47,430 bases of DNA from Paraburkholderia haematera (GTDB lineage Bacteria; Pseudomonadota; Gammaproteobacteria; Burkholderiales; Burkholderiaceae). The notes below the pieces were generated by a model, which saw only the letters and a program-made list of their open reading frames with translations, had not been told where the DNA came from and did not search any database. The position numbers were made by a program, and so were the translations under genes. Position 1 is the stretch's first letter. The number at the start of each line of letters is the position of its first letter. Shown here in pieces: positions 1-7,513 of the stretch. Location of the stretch: positions 1 to 47,430 of the forward strand of contig NZ_CAJNBK010000037.1 of the NCBI RefSeq assembly GCF_905220975.1. The letters are read 5' to 3'.

Positions 1-47
1 AGCTCAGGATCGGGTTTCACTCGTTTGTTGCGTTTCGCTACGGTCAT
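1..47 (-). CDS. 5' end of an unidentified gene, cut by the window edge
   Basis: On the minus strand an ATG at 47-45 follows AGGAG with about 5 bases between, a convincing ribosome binding site. The reading frame stays open to base 1, giving a basic N-terminus that begins MTVAKRNKRVKPDPE. Only about 15 codons are visible, so no family can be named. It would be transcribed in the same direction as hpnK, whose stop lies about 170 bases upstream, and could be the next gene of that run or an independent unit. Confidence 0.5.
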   Translation of the reverse strand, partial: MTVAKRNKRVKPDPE

Positions 48-213
48 CGTCGCTCCTGTTACTGACAGTCTCCTGCCAAATGACCGTTTACACAAAACTA
101 ATTACACCCTCTGCCGCCCCGCACAGGGGCAACGCTAATAGACCACTAACAAAACAAGGAAAGGCCAAAACCATAAAAACACAGCCAAACCGCCGCACAG
201 GCAAAAAAAACCG

Positions 214-1038
214 TCAACTCTTCAACACATCCCCAAACCCCCCAACCCTGGCCCCCAACCCCCGAATCGCATCAGCGACCCTCGGCGACAAGAGCGCCTG
301 CAACTCCTCAACATGCCGATAATCCCGCATCCCATCACTCAAAACCCGATCGCCGGCAAAAGCAGGATGACAATAAATCTCCCCCACCCCGTGAGGCAAA
401 TCAGCAAGCGCGGCAAGCCACGCCGCCTCGTCCATCCGCCCACTATTAGCAATCCCAACAACATAATCGTTGTGCGCGATCCCAGCCCGGTCCAACCTCG
501 CCCGCACCCGTGAAATCCAAGGCCGCAACCACACCGGCGCGCTAACCTCGAACGGCAACCGCATCGCCCGCATCCCGTACTCGCGGCCGATCTCGAGAAT
601 CAATCCCAGCACCGTCGGATGCAGATGGAAATGCTTGTGCGTATTGACGTGATCAAGCGTCAAACCGGTCCTCGCAAAAGCCTCGAACTGTGCGCGAATC
701 TCCCGCGCCAGCTGTTTGCGAACATGCGGCAAAAAGAAAAACCGTACGCCGTCGCGCACCATGTTGTCGCCGAAGCGCCCATGCTCGTTGAGCAATGCGG
801 CAATTCCCGCGCGCGGCGTGACCGCGTCGCCATCGGCCAGCACCAGATGCAGGCCAACCCTCAACGCGGGAAGCGCGCGGGCACGCGCCACCGCATCGTC
901 CGCGGCAGGTGCGCCGATCATCAGGCTCGCGGCCGTCAATACGCCATGCCGGTGAGCCTGCTCGACCGCCAGATTCACCCGTGGATGCAGACCGAAGTCG
1001 TCAGCCGTGACGATCAGCCCGCGTGGCTTAGCCGCCAT
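214..1038 (-). CDS. hpnK: Hopanoid-associated deacetylase HpnK (YdjC/ChbG family)
   Basis: This 274-residue protein has the YdjC/ChbG deacetylase layout: the metal-binding ADDFG motif (Asp13, Asp14), GLHL with His64, and a His-rich DHVNTHKHFHLHP segment (130-141). In hopanoid-producing bacteria HpnK deacetylates the N-acetylglucosaminyl-bacteriohopanetetrol made by HpnI, giving BHT-glucosamine that HpnJ converts to the cyclitol ether. The ATG overlaps the end of the upstream HpnI-like gene by 11 bases and has GGAGA as ribosome binding site, so the two are probably translationally coupled. The hpnK assignment rests on family motifs and on neighbouring hpnI/hpnJ. A generic carbohydrate deacetylase is the alternative. 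Confidence 0.88.
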   Translation of the reverse strand: MAAKPRGLIVTADDFGLHPRVNLAVEQAHRHGVLTAASLMIGAPAADDAVARARALPALRVGLHLVLADGDAVTPRAGIAALLNEHGRFGDNMVRDGVRFFFLPHVRKQLAREIRAQFEAFARTGLTLDHVNTHKHFHLHPTVLGLILEIGREYGMRAMRLPFEVSAPVWLRPWISRVRARLDRAGIAHNDYVVGIANSGRMDEAAWLAALADLPHGVGEIYCHPAFAGDRVLSDGMRDYRHVEELQALLSPRVADAIRGLGARVGGFGDVLKS

Positions 1039-2281
1039 CCGAAGTCTCCATCACACGCAACGACGCACCCTGCGTGCTCGACGCCGAGGCCTCGACCGGC
1101 ACGCGGGCGCCGCGCCACACCACGTGCGAGCCGAACGCGCCCGTGAGCCATTGGATAGCCAGCAAGATGTCGCGCAACGGCACGAGCGGCAAGTCGCGCC
1201 AGAAAGTGCGTTCATGACGCGCGGAACGCAAATGCAGCAGCATGCGCGCGGCAAAGCCGGCCGCCGTGCTGACGCCGCTCGCCGCCGCCGCCCACAGGTG
1301 CAGGCCGTCGAACGTGCCGCTCGCGAGGCGCGCGGTGAGCCATGCGCCGGCAAGGAGCCACGGCGTCGGAAAGGTAATGAACAGAAACGCAAAGCCAAGC
1401 GGGTTCACCGAGCGGATCGTGCGCAGCCAGCGCGTCTCACGCTGCCACAAGGCGGTAAAGGTCGGCTCGATCACATCGGTCGCCACCATCACGCGTGAAA
1501 GCACCGTGCGAAGCCCAAGCGCGCGCACGTGTTCGGCGAGCCAGTAATCATCCGCGAGACAGTTTTTTAGCGCCTCGAAACCACCGATGCGCTCGAGCGT
1601 CGCGCGGCGTAAAGCGAGCGTCGCGCCGAAACCGAAGCGGCGCGACCCGGCCGCATGCGCGACACGCACTGAAGGCGCGAACCACTCGTTGATAAACAGC
1701 GCACCGAACCGCGGCCAGAAACCGCCGACGCCTTGCGCCACATAGAGACAGGTCACCACCCCCACACGCGGATCGGCGAGCGGCGCCGCCACGGTGTCGA
1801 GATAGTCGGCTTCGACCGCGATATCGCTATCCGCAATCACGATCACATCATGGCGCGCCCGCTCCGCCATGTTGATCAGATTGCTGACCTTGAGATTGCT
1901 GCCATGCACGCGGGTGTCGATCGCGAGCTCGATGTCGTGCAGCGGATAGGCGGCCTGCAGACGGCGCACCACGGCAATGGCGGGATCGTCCGGTGACGAT
2001 ACCCCGAGCACCAGCTGGAAATGCTCGTGGCGCTGATCGCAGAAGGTTCTCAGGTTCTCGTAGAGTCGCGGCTCGGCGCCGCACAGCGGCTTGAGCACGC
2101 TGACGCCGACTTTCGCAAAAGGCGGCAGAAGTTGGGATGCCTTCGCCGCAACACTCGCGCGCCCCCCGCGGCGCGCCGCGAAGAACGGCATCGCCACCGC
2201 CGCCACCATCGCATAGAGCGACGCCGACATGCAGCCGGCTAACAGGACCCATTGGTATGCTGTCAATACGTGCGCTGTCAT
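1028..2281 (-). CDS. Second HpnI-like glycosyltransferase (ceramide-glucosyltransferase type)
   Basis: The 417-residue GT2 protein has an N-terminal membrane segment (about 7-30), the KPLCG motif at the start of the catalytic domain, a DxD-like ADSD motif, and the (Q/R)xxRW signature in QRETRWLRTIRS, followed by C-terminal membrane helices. This is the architecture of HpnI, which transfers GlcNAc to bacteriohopanetetrol. A second gene with the same motifs lies at 6329-7513. They are clear paralogues but far from identical, so they may use different donors or acceptors. This copy sits directly upstream of hpnK and overlaps it. The ATG has only a weak GCAGG upstream, suggesting coupling to the small gene that stops 12 bases before it. 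Confidence 0.8.
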   Translation of the reverse strand: MTAHVLTAYQWVLLAGCMSASLYAMVAAVAMPFFAARRGGRASVAAKASQLLPPFAKVGVSVLKPLCGAEPRLYENLRTFCDQRHEHFQLVLGVSSPDDPAIAVVRRLQAAYPLHDIELAIDTRVHGSNLKVSNLINMAERARHDVIVIADSDIAVEADYLDTVAAPLADPRVGVVTCLYVAQGVGGFWPRFGALFINEWFAPSVRVAHAAGSRRFGFGATLALRRATLERIGGFEALKNCLADDYWLAEHVRALGLRTVLSRVMVATDVIEPTFTALWQRETRWLRTIRSVNPLGFAFLFITFPTPWLLAGAWLTARLASGTFDGLHLWAAAASGVSTAAGFAARMLLHLRSARHERTFWRDLPLVPLRDILLAIQWLTGAFGSHVVWRGARVPVEASASSTQGASLRVMETSDGG

Positions 2282-2293
2282 CGCCTGCGTCCG

Positions 2294-2635
2294 TCAATGC
2301 CCGACCAGCACGAACGGTCTGCCCGTAAAGCGCAGATGAAGAACGACGAACCAGCGCCGCGGACAATCCGCTTCGATCAACACCGGCCGCCCAGCCGCCG
2401 TTGCGTGGCGGCCCTGAATGGCGAGGTCGAAAGCGGTGTGGGCGAACTGGCGCATCACGACGACGCCGCTCGCGATTAGCGCGAGCGCAAGGAGCTGAAA
2501 TCTTGTGGAGCTGAAGACCTGCTGGGAAGCCGGCATGAACAGCAGTGCCAGCAACGCGAGCACTTCGGCACCCATGGCAGTGAGCGAAGCCGCCATGAGA
2601 TGGGCTCGCAGCATGTCGATGGTGACTGGCTTCAT
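2294..2635 (-). CDS. Small two-helix membrane protein of unknown function
   Basis: From the ATG at 2635 the product is 113 residues, with two predicted membrane helices (about 16-33 and 45-62) and a polar C-terminal tail. I do not recognise the family. The frame is open much further upstream (to 2902). The upstream part is low-complexity Ala/Gly/Phe repeats encoded by imperfect 12-base repeats, and it crosses the regulatory box at 2854-2870, so the internal ATG seems the better start. A second possible start is 2803. It leads a three-gene run with the HpnI-like gene and hpnK, and its promoter appears to be shared with the divergent two-component system. Confidence 0.6.
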   Translation of the reverse strand: MKPVTIDMLRAHLMAASLTAMGAEVLALLALLFMPASQQVFSSTRFQLLALALIASGVVVMRQFAHTAFDLAIQGRHATAAGRPVLIEADCPRRWFVVLHLRFTGRPFVLVGH

Positions 2636-2837
2636 GGCGTGATCTCGTGGCCTGAAGAAACGCACGCCGGCAAAAGCGCCGGTGAAGACGCCAGCAAAAG
2701 CGCTGGCGAAAGCGCCGACAGAAGCGCCGGCCGTACATTCGATCGATGTGCTTACGATTAAGTTGCGATTGTCTGACAACTCGACGTAGGGTCGCGTGCT
2801 CATGTCGGGCCACGCGACCGTAACCAATTCACGGGCG

Positions 2838-2887
2838 ATAGTAGCGATTCTAACTGAAGGAAACCTTAAGGAAGAAAGAGGTATAAA
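2838..2887. promoter_or_regulatory. Divergent promoter with a PmrA/QseB-type direct repeat
   Basis: The centre is CTGAAG-GAAAC-CTTAAG (2854-2870), which fits the CTTAAG-N5-CTTAAG pattern recognised by PmrA/QseB regulators. Because CTTAAG is self-complementary the box reads on both strands. On the plus strand TATAAA (2882-2887) follows the repeat after 11 bases and would serve the response regulator gene. On the minus strand TACTAT (2843-2838) follows after 10 bases and would serve the membrane protein, HpnI-like gene and hpnK. That spacing is typical of OmpR/PhoB-class activation. The rest of the 2636-2987 gap shows only Ala/Gly-type low-complexity repeats near 2660-2725. Confidence 0.65.
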
Positions 2888-2987
2888 GCGTGTCATGAGC
2901 ATGATCGTTACACTTCGGATATGCGGTTCGGCGCTTACTTAAAAACCGTCGCCGCTATGCAAAAAACATCGAACGGAATCTCTTGTC

Positions 2988-3647
2988 ATGCGCGTACTCC
3001 TCGTAGAAGACGACGACCTGATCGGCTGCGGCATCGAAGCGGGACTGCGTCAAGCCGGTTTCACGGTCGATTGGGCACGCGACGGCCATAAGGCCAGTCT
3101 TGCCCTCGATACTACCGCCTATGCGCTAGTGCTGCTTGATCTCGGCCTACCCAGGGTATCGGGTATGGAACTGCTGAAGCGGCTGCGCGACGCCGGCAAA
3201 GACGTGCCCGTGCTGGTGCTGACCGCGAGAGGCACGGTGGTGGACCGCGTCGACGGCCTCGAAGCCGGCGCCGACGACTACCTCGGCAAGCCCTTCGACC
3301 TGACCGAGCTGGTTGCCCGTTGCCGGGCCCTGCTGCGCCGCGCCCAGGGGCGCAGCGTTGAGGTGATCCGCTATCTGGATCTGACGGTCAATCCCGCGGC
3401 GCAAACCGTCGAAGTCGGCAAGACGCGCGTGCCGCTCACCTCGCGTGAATGGGCGATCCTGATGCAGTTGCTGACCAATCAGGGCATCCCCCAGTCGCGC
3501 TCGCGCCTGGAAGAAAGTTTGTATGGTTGGCAGGAAGAGATCGAAAGCAATGCGATCGAGGTCCATGTGTCCAACCTGCGCAAGAAACTCGGCGCCAAGC
3601 TGATCAGAACCGTGCGCAATATCGGCTATGTGATGGAGAAAGCGTAA
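2988..3647 (+). CDS. OmpR-family response regulator (PmrA/QseB type)
   Basis: The 219-residue protein has a receiver domain with acidic pocket EDDD (7-10), phospho-acceptor Asp51 in VLLDLGLP, the conserved Thr in LTAR and Lys in GKPFD. A C-terminal winged-helix DNA-binding domain follows (about 125-217), ending in VHVSNLRKKLG and IRTVRNIGYV. Domain order and length match the PmrA/BasR-QseB branch. Its stop overlaps the kinase start (TAATG), a typical regulator-kinase pair. A matching direct repeat lies in its own promoter and another upstream of hpnJ, so it probably controls itself and the flanking hopanoid genes. Whether to call it PmrA or QseB cannot be decided here. Confidence 0.93.
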   Translation: MRVLLVEDDDLIGCGIEAGLRQAGFTVDWARDGHKASLALDTTAYALVLLDLGLPRVSGMELLKRLRDAGKDVPVLVLTARGTVVDRVDGLEAGADDYLGKPFDLTELVARCRALLRRAQGRSVEVIRYLDLTVNPAAQTVEVGKTRVPLTSREWAILMQLLTNQGIPQSRSRLEESLYGWQEEIESNAIEVHVSNLRKKLGAKLIRTVRNIGYVMEKA

Positions 3648-5062
3648 TGCCGGCGTCGATACACGGGGCGTCGATACGCCACCGCCTGATGCTGCTGGTC
3701 CTGACCAGCATCGCGCTGATCTGGGGCATCGCGCTCTTCTCGAGTTACCGTCAGGCCACGCGCGAAGTCAGTGAATGGGAAGAGGCACGCCTCGCGGAGC
3801 TCGCGCAAATCCTCGCGCTGCTTGACGAGCGGAATCTGACCACGCTGGCCAATGCGCGCATCGACGTGCGCGAAGAAGAAAAAGGCGGCGAACCGGGCGC
3901 CAACAACAGCGACGACGACGATTCCTTGCCGCGCGACGCGCTATTCCAGGTGCGCAGCGCGAACGGCGACGTGCTGGCGGGCAGTCCGCAACTGCGCGCG
4001 CTGCAAGCGTGGGACCTGCCCGTGCCGCCCGCCAGCGGCGCGCAAAGCATGACGCTGGGCGGTCAGGCATGGCACACGTTCACCTTGCGCGACACCGCGC
4101 TCGGCCACGTCGTGCGTGTGTTCGAACCGGCCAACACGCGCAGCGACCTGGTGAGCGGCGTCGCGAGCCGGATCGCCCGCCCCACGCTCCTCGCGTTGCC
4201 GGTGCTGGCGCTGCTGGTGTGGTTCAGCATCGGCTGGAGCCTCGTGCCGCTCAAGGTACTCTCGGGCGCTATTCGCGCACGCGACATCAACCGGCTGGAA
4301 CCCGTCGACATCGGCCGGGCCCCGACCGAGGTGCGGCCGCTCGTCGACGCGATCAATCTGGTGCTGTCGCGCTTGCGGAACTCCATTGAGCGAGAACGCG
4401 CGTTCACCGCCGACGCCGCCCATGAACTGAAGACGCCGCTTGCCGCCATCAAGGTACAGGCGCAAGTCGCACTGGCCGAACCGAACACGGCGTTACAGCG
4501 TGTGGCAATGGAGCGCGTGGTGCAAGGCGTCGATCGCAGCGCGCGGCTCGCGGAGCAGTTGCTGCTGCTCGCGCGTCTGGATGTGCATGAGAAACTTTCC
4601 ACCGTGCCGCTCAGACCCTCGGCGGTCGCGAAAGACGCGCTGCTCGCCAACGAACGCAACGCGCGGCAGAAGAATATCCACGTCACGCTCACCGGCGACA
4701 TGCGCGCCGAGATCAACGCGGAGCCAGTCCTGATCGGCATCCTGCTCGACAATCTGCTCGATAACGCAATCAAGTATGGGCACACCGGCGGCAACGTCGA
4801 AGTGGCTGTGCAGCATGAGGACGGGCAGGTGCAGCTCACCGTGCGCGACGACGGCCCCGGCGTCGCACCTGGCGATCTCACGCGCCTCACCCACCGGTTT
4901 TTCCGCGCGACCGGCAATCAGGCGACCGGCAGCGGACTGGGTCTCTCGATCGTCGCGCGAATCGCCGAGCATTTTGGGGCGAGCCTGCATCTGGGCGCGG
5001 GTATCGGCGAGCGCGGCCTGGCGGTCAAAGTGTCGTTTCCCGCTTATGCGGGCACGGACTGA
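3647..5062 (+). CDS. Sensor histidine kinase partner (PmrB/QseC type)
   Basis: Starting at the ATG that overlaps the regulator stop, the product is 471 residues. It has a first membrane helix (about 13-33), a periplasmic domain (34-178), a second helix (about 180-200), a linker, a HisKA motif AAHELKTPL with His259, and a HATPase_c domain with the N box DNLLDNAIKYG and G boxes DDGPGV and GSGLGLSI. The periplasmic loop carries an acidic patch (EEE at 76-78, DDDD at 89-92), as expected for a sensor of cations or cationic peptides. Position among hopanoid genes suggests an envelope-stress input. The stimulus is an inference. Confidence 0.92.
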   Translation: MPASIHGASIRHRLMLLVLTSIALIWGIALFSSYRQATREVSEWEEARLAELAQILALLDERNLTTLANARIDVREEEKGGEPGANNSDDDDSLPRDALFQVRSANGDVLAGSPQLRALQAWDLPVPPASGAQSMTLGGQAWHTFTLRDTALGHVVRVFEPANTRSDLVSGVASRIARPTLLALPVLALLVWFSIGWSLVPLKVLSGAIRARDINRLEPVDIGRAPTEVRPLVDAINLVLSRLRNSIERERAFTADAAHELKTPLAAIKVQAQVALAEPNTALQRVAMERVVQGVDRSARLAEQLLLLARLDVHEKLSTVPLRPSAVAKDALLANERNARQKNIHVTLTGDMRAEINAEPVLIGILLDNLLDNAIKYGHTGGNVEVAVQHEDGQVQLTVRDDGPGVAPGDLTRLTHRFFRATGNQATGSGLGLSIVARIAEHFGASLHLGAGIGERGLAVKVSFPAYAGTD

Positions 5063-5168
5063 GGGTGGCGATGCCGAGGGTGTGTTGCTGATGGATAGTA
5101 TCGGCGAAGCTGCCGCAGAGGCCGTCACCGGGTCCGGTAGCTAAGGGACCGTATGTCGTCCCGCCGCA

Positions 5169-6203
5169 CTAGCGCTGGCTGGCTTCGCTCACGGCTGTCC
5201 GCCCTGCCCGTTCCGCCATGTTCGCCCGCTGCGGCTCGCGATTCGACGACTCGGCAAATTGCCACGCAATAAGTCCGGGCACGAACATCAGCAGATCGCG
5301 AATGCGCCGCGCGCCGGCGAGCGCGAGGCAGGTGGAAGGATCGAGGCCCAACGCGCCGCCGATCAGAATGAAACCGCCCTCCTGCACGCCCAGACCGCCC
5401 GGCACGAAGAAAGCCGCACTGCTGATCGCCTGGATCAACGATTCGATCACCACCGCCTCGACCAGCGTGACGTGCACGCCGAGAAAGTACAGCGCGAGCC
5501 AGATTTCGAGCGACGTCAGGAAACACTGCAGCGGTTGCCAGAAGAACAGATAGCGCAGCACCGGGCCGCGGCGGCGCCAGATCAGCTTGATGGCCTGGTC
5601 GATCTGCGCCGATTGCCCGACGAGCGTCGCGAGCTTGCCGCTCGTCATGCGATTGAGCGCACGGGTGATGCGCTCGAACGGGCTCGCATGCTGCACGAGT
5701 GCGAACAGCACCAGCAGCGGCGTCAGCACCACTACGCCCCACGCCAGTTGTCCGGCGAGCCGCAGCGTGTCGGAATGCGCATGTGCGAACAGAAAGCCGA
5801 TGCCGACCATCGTGAACAGCAACTGGCTGATCACCGTGAGCTGCATATCGACAATGATGCTGCCGACCGCCGTAGACGGCCGCACGCCCCAGCGCTTGAG
5901 CATGCGAAACGACACCACCTCGCCGCCGATACGCGCCACCGGCAACATGCTATTGACGGATTCGCGCACCCAGACCAGATGCAGCATATTGGCAATGCTG
6001 GGCCGGTTCGCGCCGCGAATCAGCGAGCGCCAGTCGCAGGCATTGGCGATCATGGGCAACACGTGCGCGAGCGCCGCCAGAATGAGGCCGGCGCCTGCCG
6101 CGCGCAGTGCGCCGAGCACGGCGCCGGGATTGTCCTGCCAGACGAGCCATAGTGATACCAGCAAGCCGACAAGCGCGGCGATGCGGCCGAGATGCTTCAT
6201 CAT
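5169..6203 (-). CDS. hpnL: Hopanoid-associated membrane protein HpnL (flippase-like UPF0104)
   Basis: From ATGATG at 6203 the product is 344 residues, with multiple hydrophobic helices and the family segments PVARIGGEVVSFRML and FVPGGLGVQEGG of the lysylphosphatidylglycerol-synthetase N-terminal/UPF0104 fold. In hopanoid loci this family is called HpnL, a putative membrane protein possibly involved in moving modified hopanoids. The start was chosen because AAAGGTGG sits 5-7 bases upstream. The longer frame would add Thr-Glu-Ala-Cys repeats that merely translate the 12-base tandem repeat at 6227-6274. It follows hpnI on the same strand and converges with the histidine kinase gene. Confidence 0.82.
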   Translation of the reverse strand: MMKHLGRIAALVGLLVSLWLVWQDNPGAVLGALRAAGAGLILAALAHVLPMIANACDWRSLIRGANRPSIANMLHLVWVRESVNSMLPVARIGGEVVSFRMLKRWGVRPSTAVGSIIVDMQLTVISQLLFTMVGIGFLFAHAHSDTLRLAGQLAWGVVVLTPLLVLFALVQHASPFERITRALNRMTSGKLATLVGQSAQIDQAIKLIWRRRGPVLRYLFFWQPLQCFLTSLEIWLALYFLGVHVTLVEAVVIESLIQAISSAAFFVPGGLGVQEGGFILIGGALGLDPSTCLALAGARRIRDLLMFVPGLIAWQFAESSNREPQRANMAERAGRTAVSEASQR

Positions 6204-6226
6204 CCGGCCACCTTTGGCGCGCGCCT

Positions 6227-6274
6227 CAGTGCATGCTTCAGTGCATGCTTCAGTGCATGCTTCAGTGCATCCTT
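6227..6274. repeat. Four tandem copies of a 12-base repeat upstream of hpnL
   Basis: The unit CAGTGCATGCTT occurs four times head to tail, the last with one change (GCATCC). Each full unit contains the palindrome GCATGC. The array fills the gap between hpnI and hpnL, about 25 bases before the hpnL ribosome binding site. Confidence 0.95.
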
Positions 6275-6328
6275 CAGGCACACAGCATTGTCCTCGCCAT
6301 CCTCTTCCAGATACCCACGCGTCATTGC

Positions 6329-7513
6329 TTACCCAACCTGCTGTTCATCCGTCATTCCGTCCTGCACGGCCGACAACAGGCCGTCGCCATCCACCTTGAA
6401 ACTGAAACCGCGCCAGATCACGCGCGAGGACCGGAAGCTCGCCACAAAAATCGCAAACGATACGATATCCCATAACGGCAATAGCCACAGGTCGCGATGC
6501 GCCTGCCGCAACGCGCGATCGGACAGCACTTTGAGCGCGAGCCGCGCGCATACGGCAACCAGCGCGAGCGGCCACGACCACGGCGCGCCGCCCGAGAAGG
6601 CGATGGCGAGCAGTGCGAAAGCGAGCGGATGAATCAGCGCCGAGCCGAGATGGCCCAACGGATCGATGCTGCGAATCGTGCGGCTCCAGCGCAGTTCGTG
6701 CGCGATCAGTTGCGTCGCGCTCGATTCCACGCAGGCATGCGAAATCGTGAACGGCGGAATCACCACCTTCTCGCCGATCATGCGCACGGCTTCGCCGATG
6801 GCATGGTCCTCGGCCAGATGCTTGACGAACGGTGTGAACCCGCCGATTTTTTCGAGGGTGTCGCGTCGCATCGCAATCGACTGTCCAAAGCATGGGCGCG
6901 CGAGACCGAGCGCGAGCCCCGTCACCACGCCAGGCAGGAATTGGTAGTTAGTGGCCTTGGCCGACATGCGCGGCCAGAAACCGGGATCGGGCGTACCGCG
7001 ATACACGCAGGTCACGAGACCGACACCGGGCTTCTGCAATTCGCCGATCACGTTGCGCAGATAATCCGGCCCGACGCTCACGTCGCTGTCGGCGAACACC
7101 AGCACGTCGTGCTGGGCCTGCGGCAGCATATTGAGGATGTTGCTGATCTTGCGGTTTGGACCGTAAAGGCGCGCGTCGGCGACCACGGTGATGTCCGCTT
7201 CCGGATGCAGCCGCCGCAGATCTTCGACGGTTTGCAAGGCGGGGTCGGCCGAATCGTGCACGCCGAACAGGAATTGCACGGGGCCCGGATAGTCTTGCTG
7301 ACAGAAGCTCGACAGATTGGCGAGCAACGCCCACTCGTTGCCGTGCAACGGTTTGACGATCGTGACCGGCGGAAAACTGGTCGGCTCGGACACCGCTCTC
7401 GCGAAGAACCGGCCGATCAGCGCACTCGCCAGCACCGTGTAGGCGATGCCGAAAATCGCACCCGCCGCACACGCATAGGCAAGCGTGACGGCGAGCAGAT
7501 GCATGGCGCTCAC
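6329..7513 (-). CDS. hpnI: Hopanoid glycosyltransferase HpnI
   Basis: This 394-residue GT2 enzyme has an N-terminal helix (about 8-35), the IVKPLHGNE motif, the FADSD metal site, SIAMRRDTLEKIGGF, the acidic AEDHAIG motif and HELRWSRTIRS as (Q/R)xxRW, then C-terminal helices. It is expected to add N-acetylglucosamine to bacteriohopanetetrol at the inner membrane. The first start is a GTG at 7513 overlapping the hpnJ stop (GTGA); an ATG three codons in (7504) is the alternative. The coupling to hpnJ supports this copy, rather than the paralogue at 1028-2281, as the orthodox HpnI. Confidence 0.88.
   Translation of the reverse strand: MSAMHLLAVTLAYACAAGAIFGIAYTVLASALIGRFFARAVSEPTSFPPVTIVKPLHGNEWALLANLSSFCQQDYPGPVQFLFGVHDSADPALQTVEDLRRLHPEADITVVADARLYGPNRKISNILNMLPQAQHDVLVFADSDVSVGPDYLRNVIGELQKPGVGLVTCVYRGTPDPGFWPRMSAKATNYQFLPGVVTGLALGLARPCFGQSIAMRRDTLEKIGGFTPFVKHLAEDHAIGEAVRMIGEKVVIPPFTISHACVESSATQLIAHELRWSRTIRSIDPLGHLGSALIHPLAFALLAIAFSGGAPWSWPLALVAVCARLALKVLSDRALRQAHRDLWLLPLWDIVSFAIFVASFRSSRVIWRGFSFKVDGDGLLSAVQDGMTDEQQVG

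Noticed and set aside
6204..6281. Longer hpnL start with a Thr-Glu-Ala-Cys repeat N-terminus
   Set aside because: The extra residues only translate the 12-base repeat, and the strong ribosome binding site serves the internal ATGATG.
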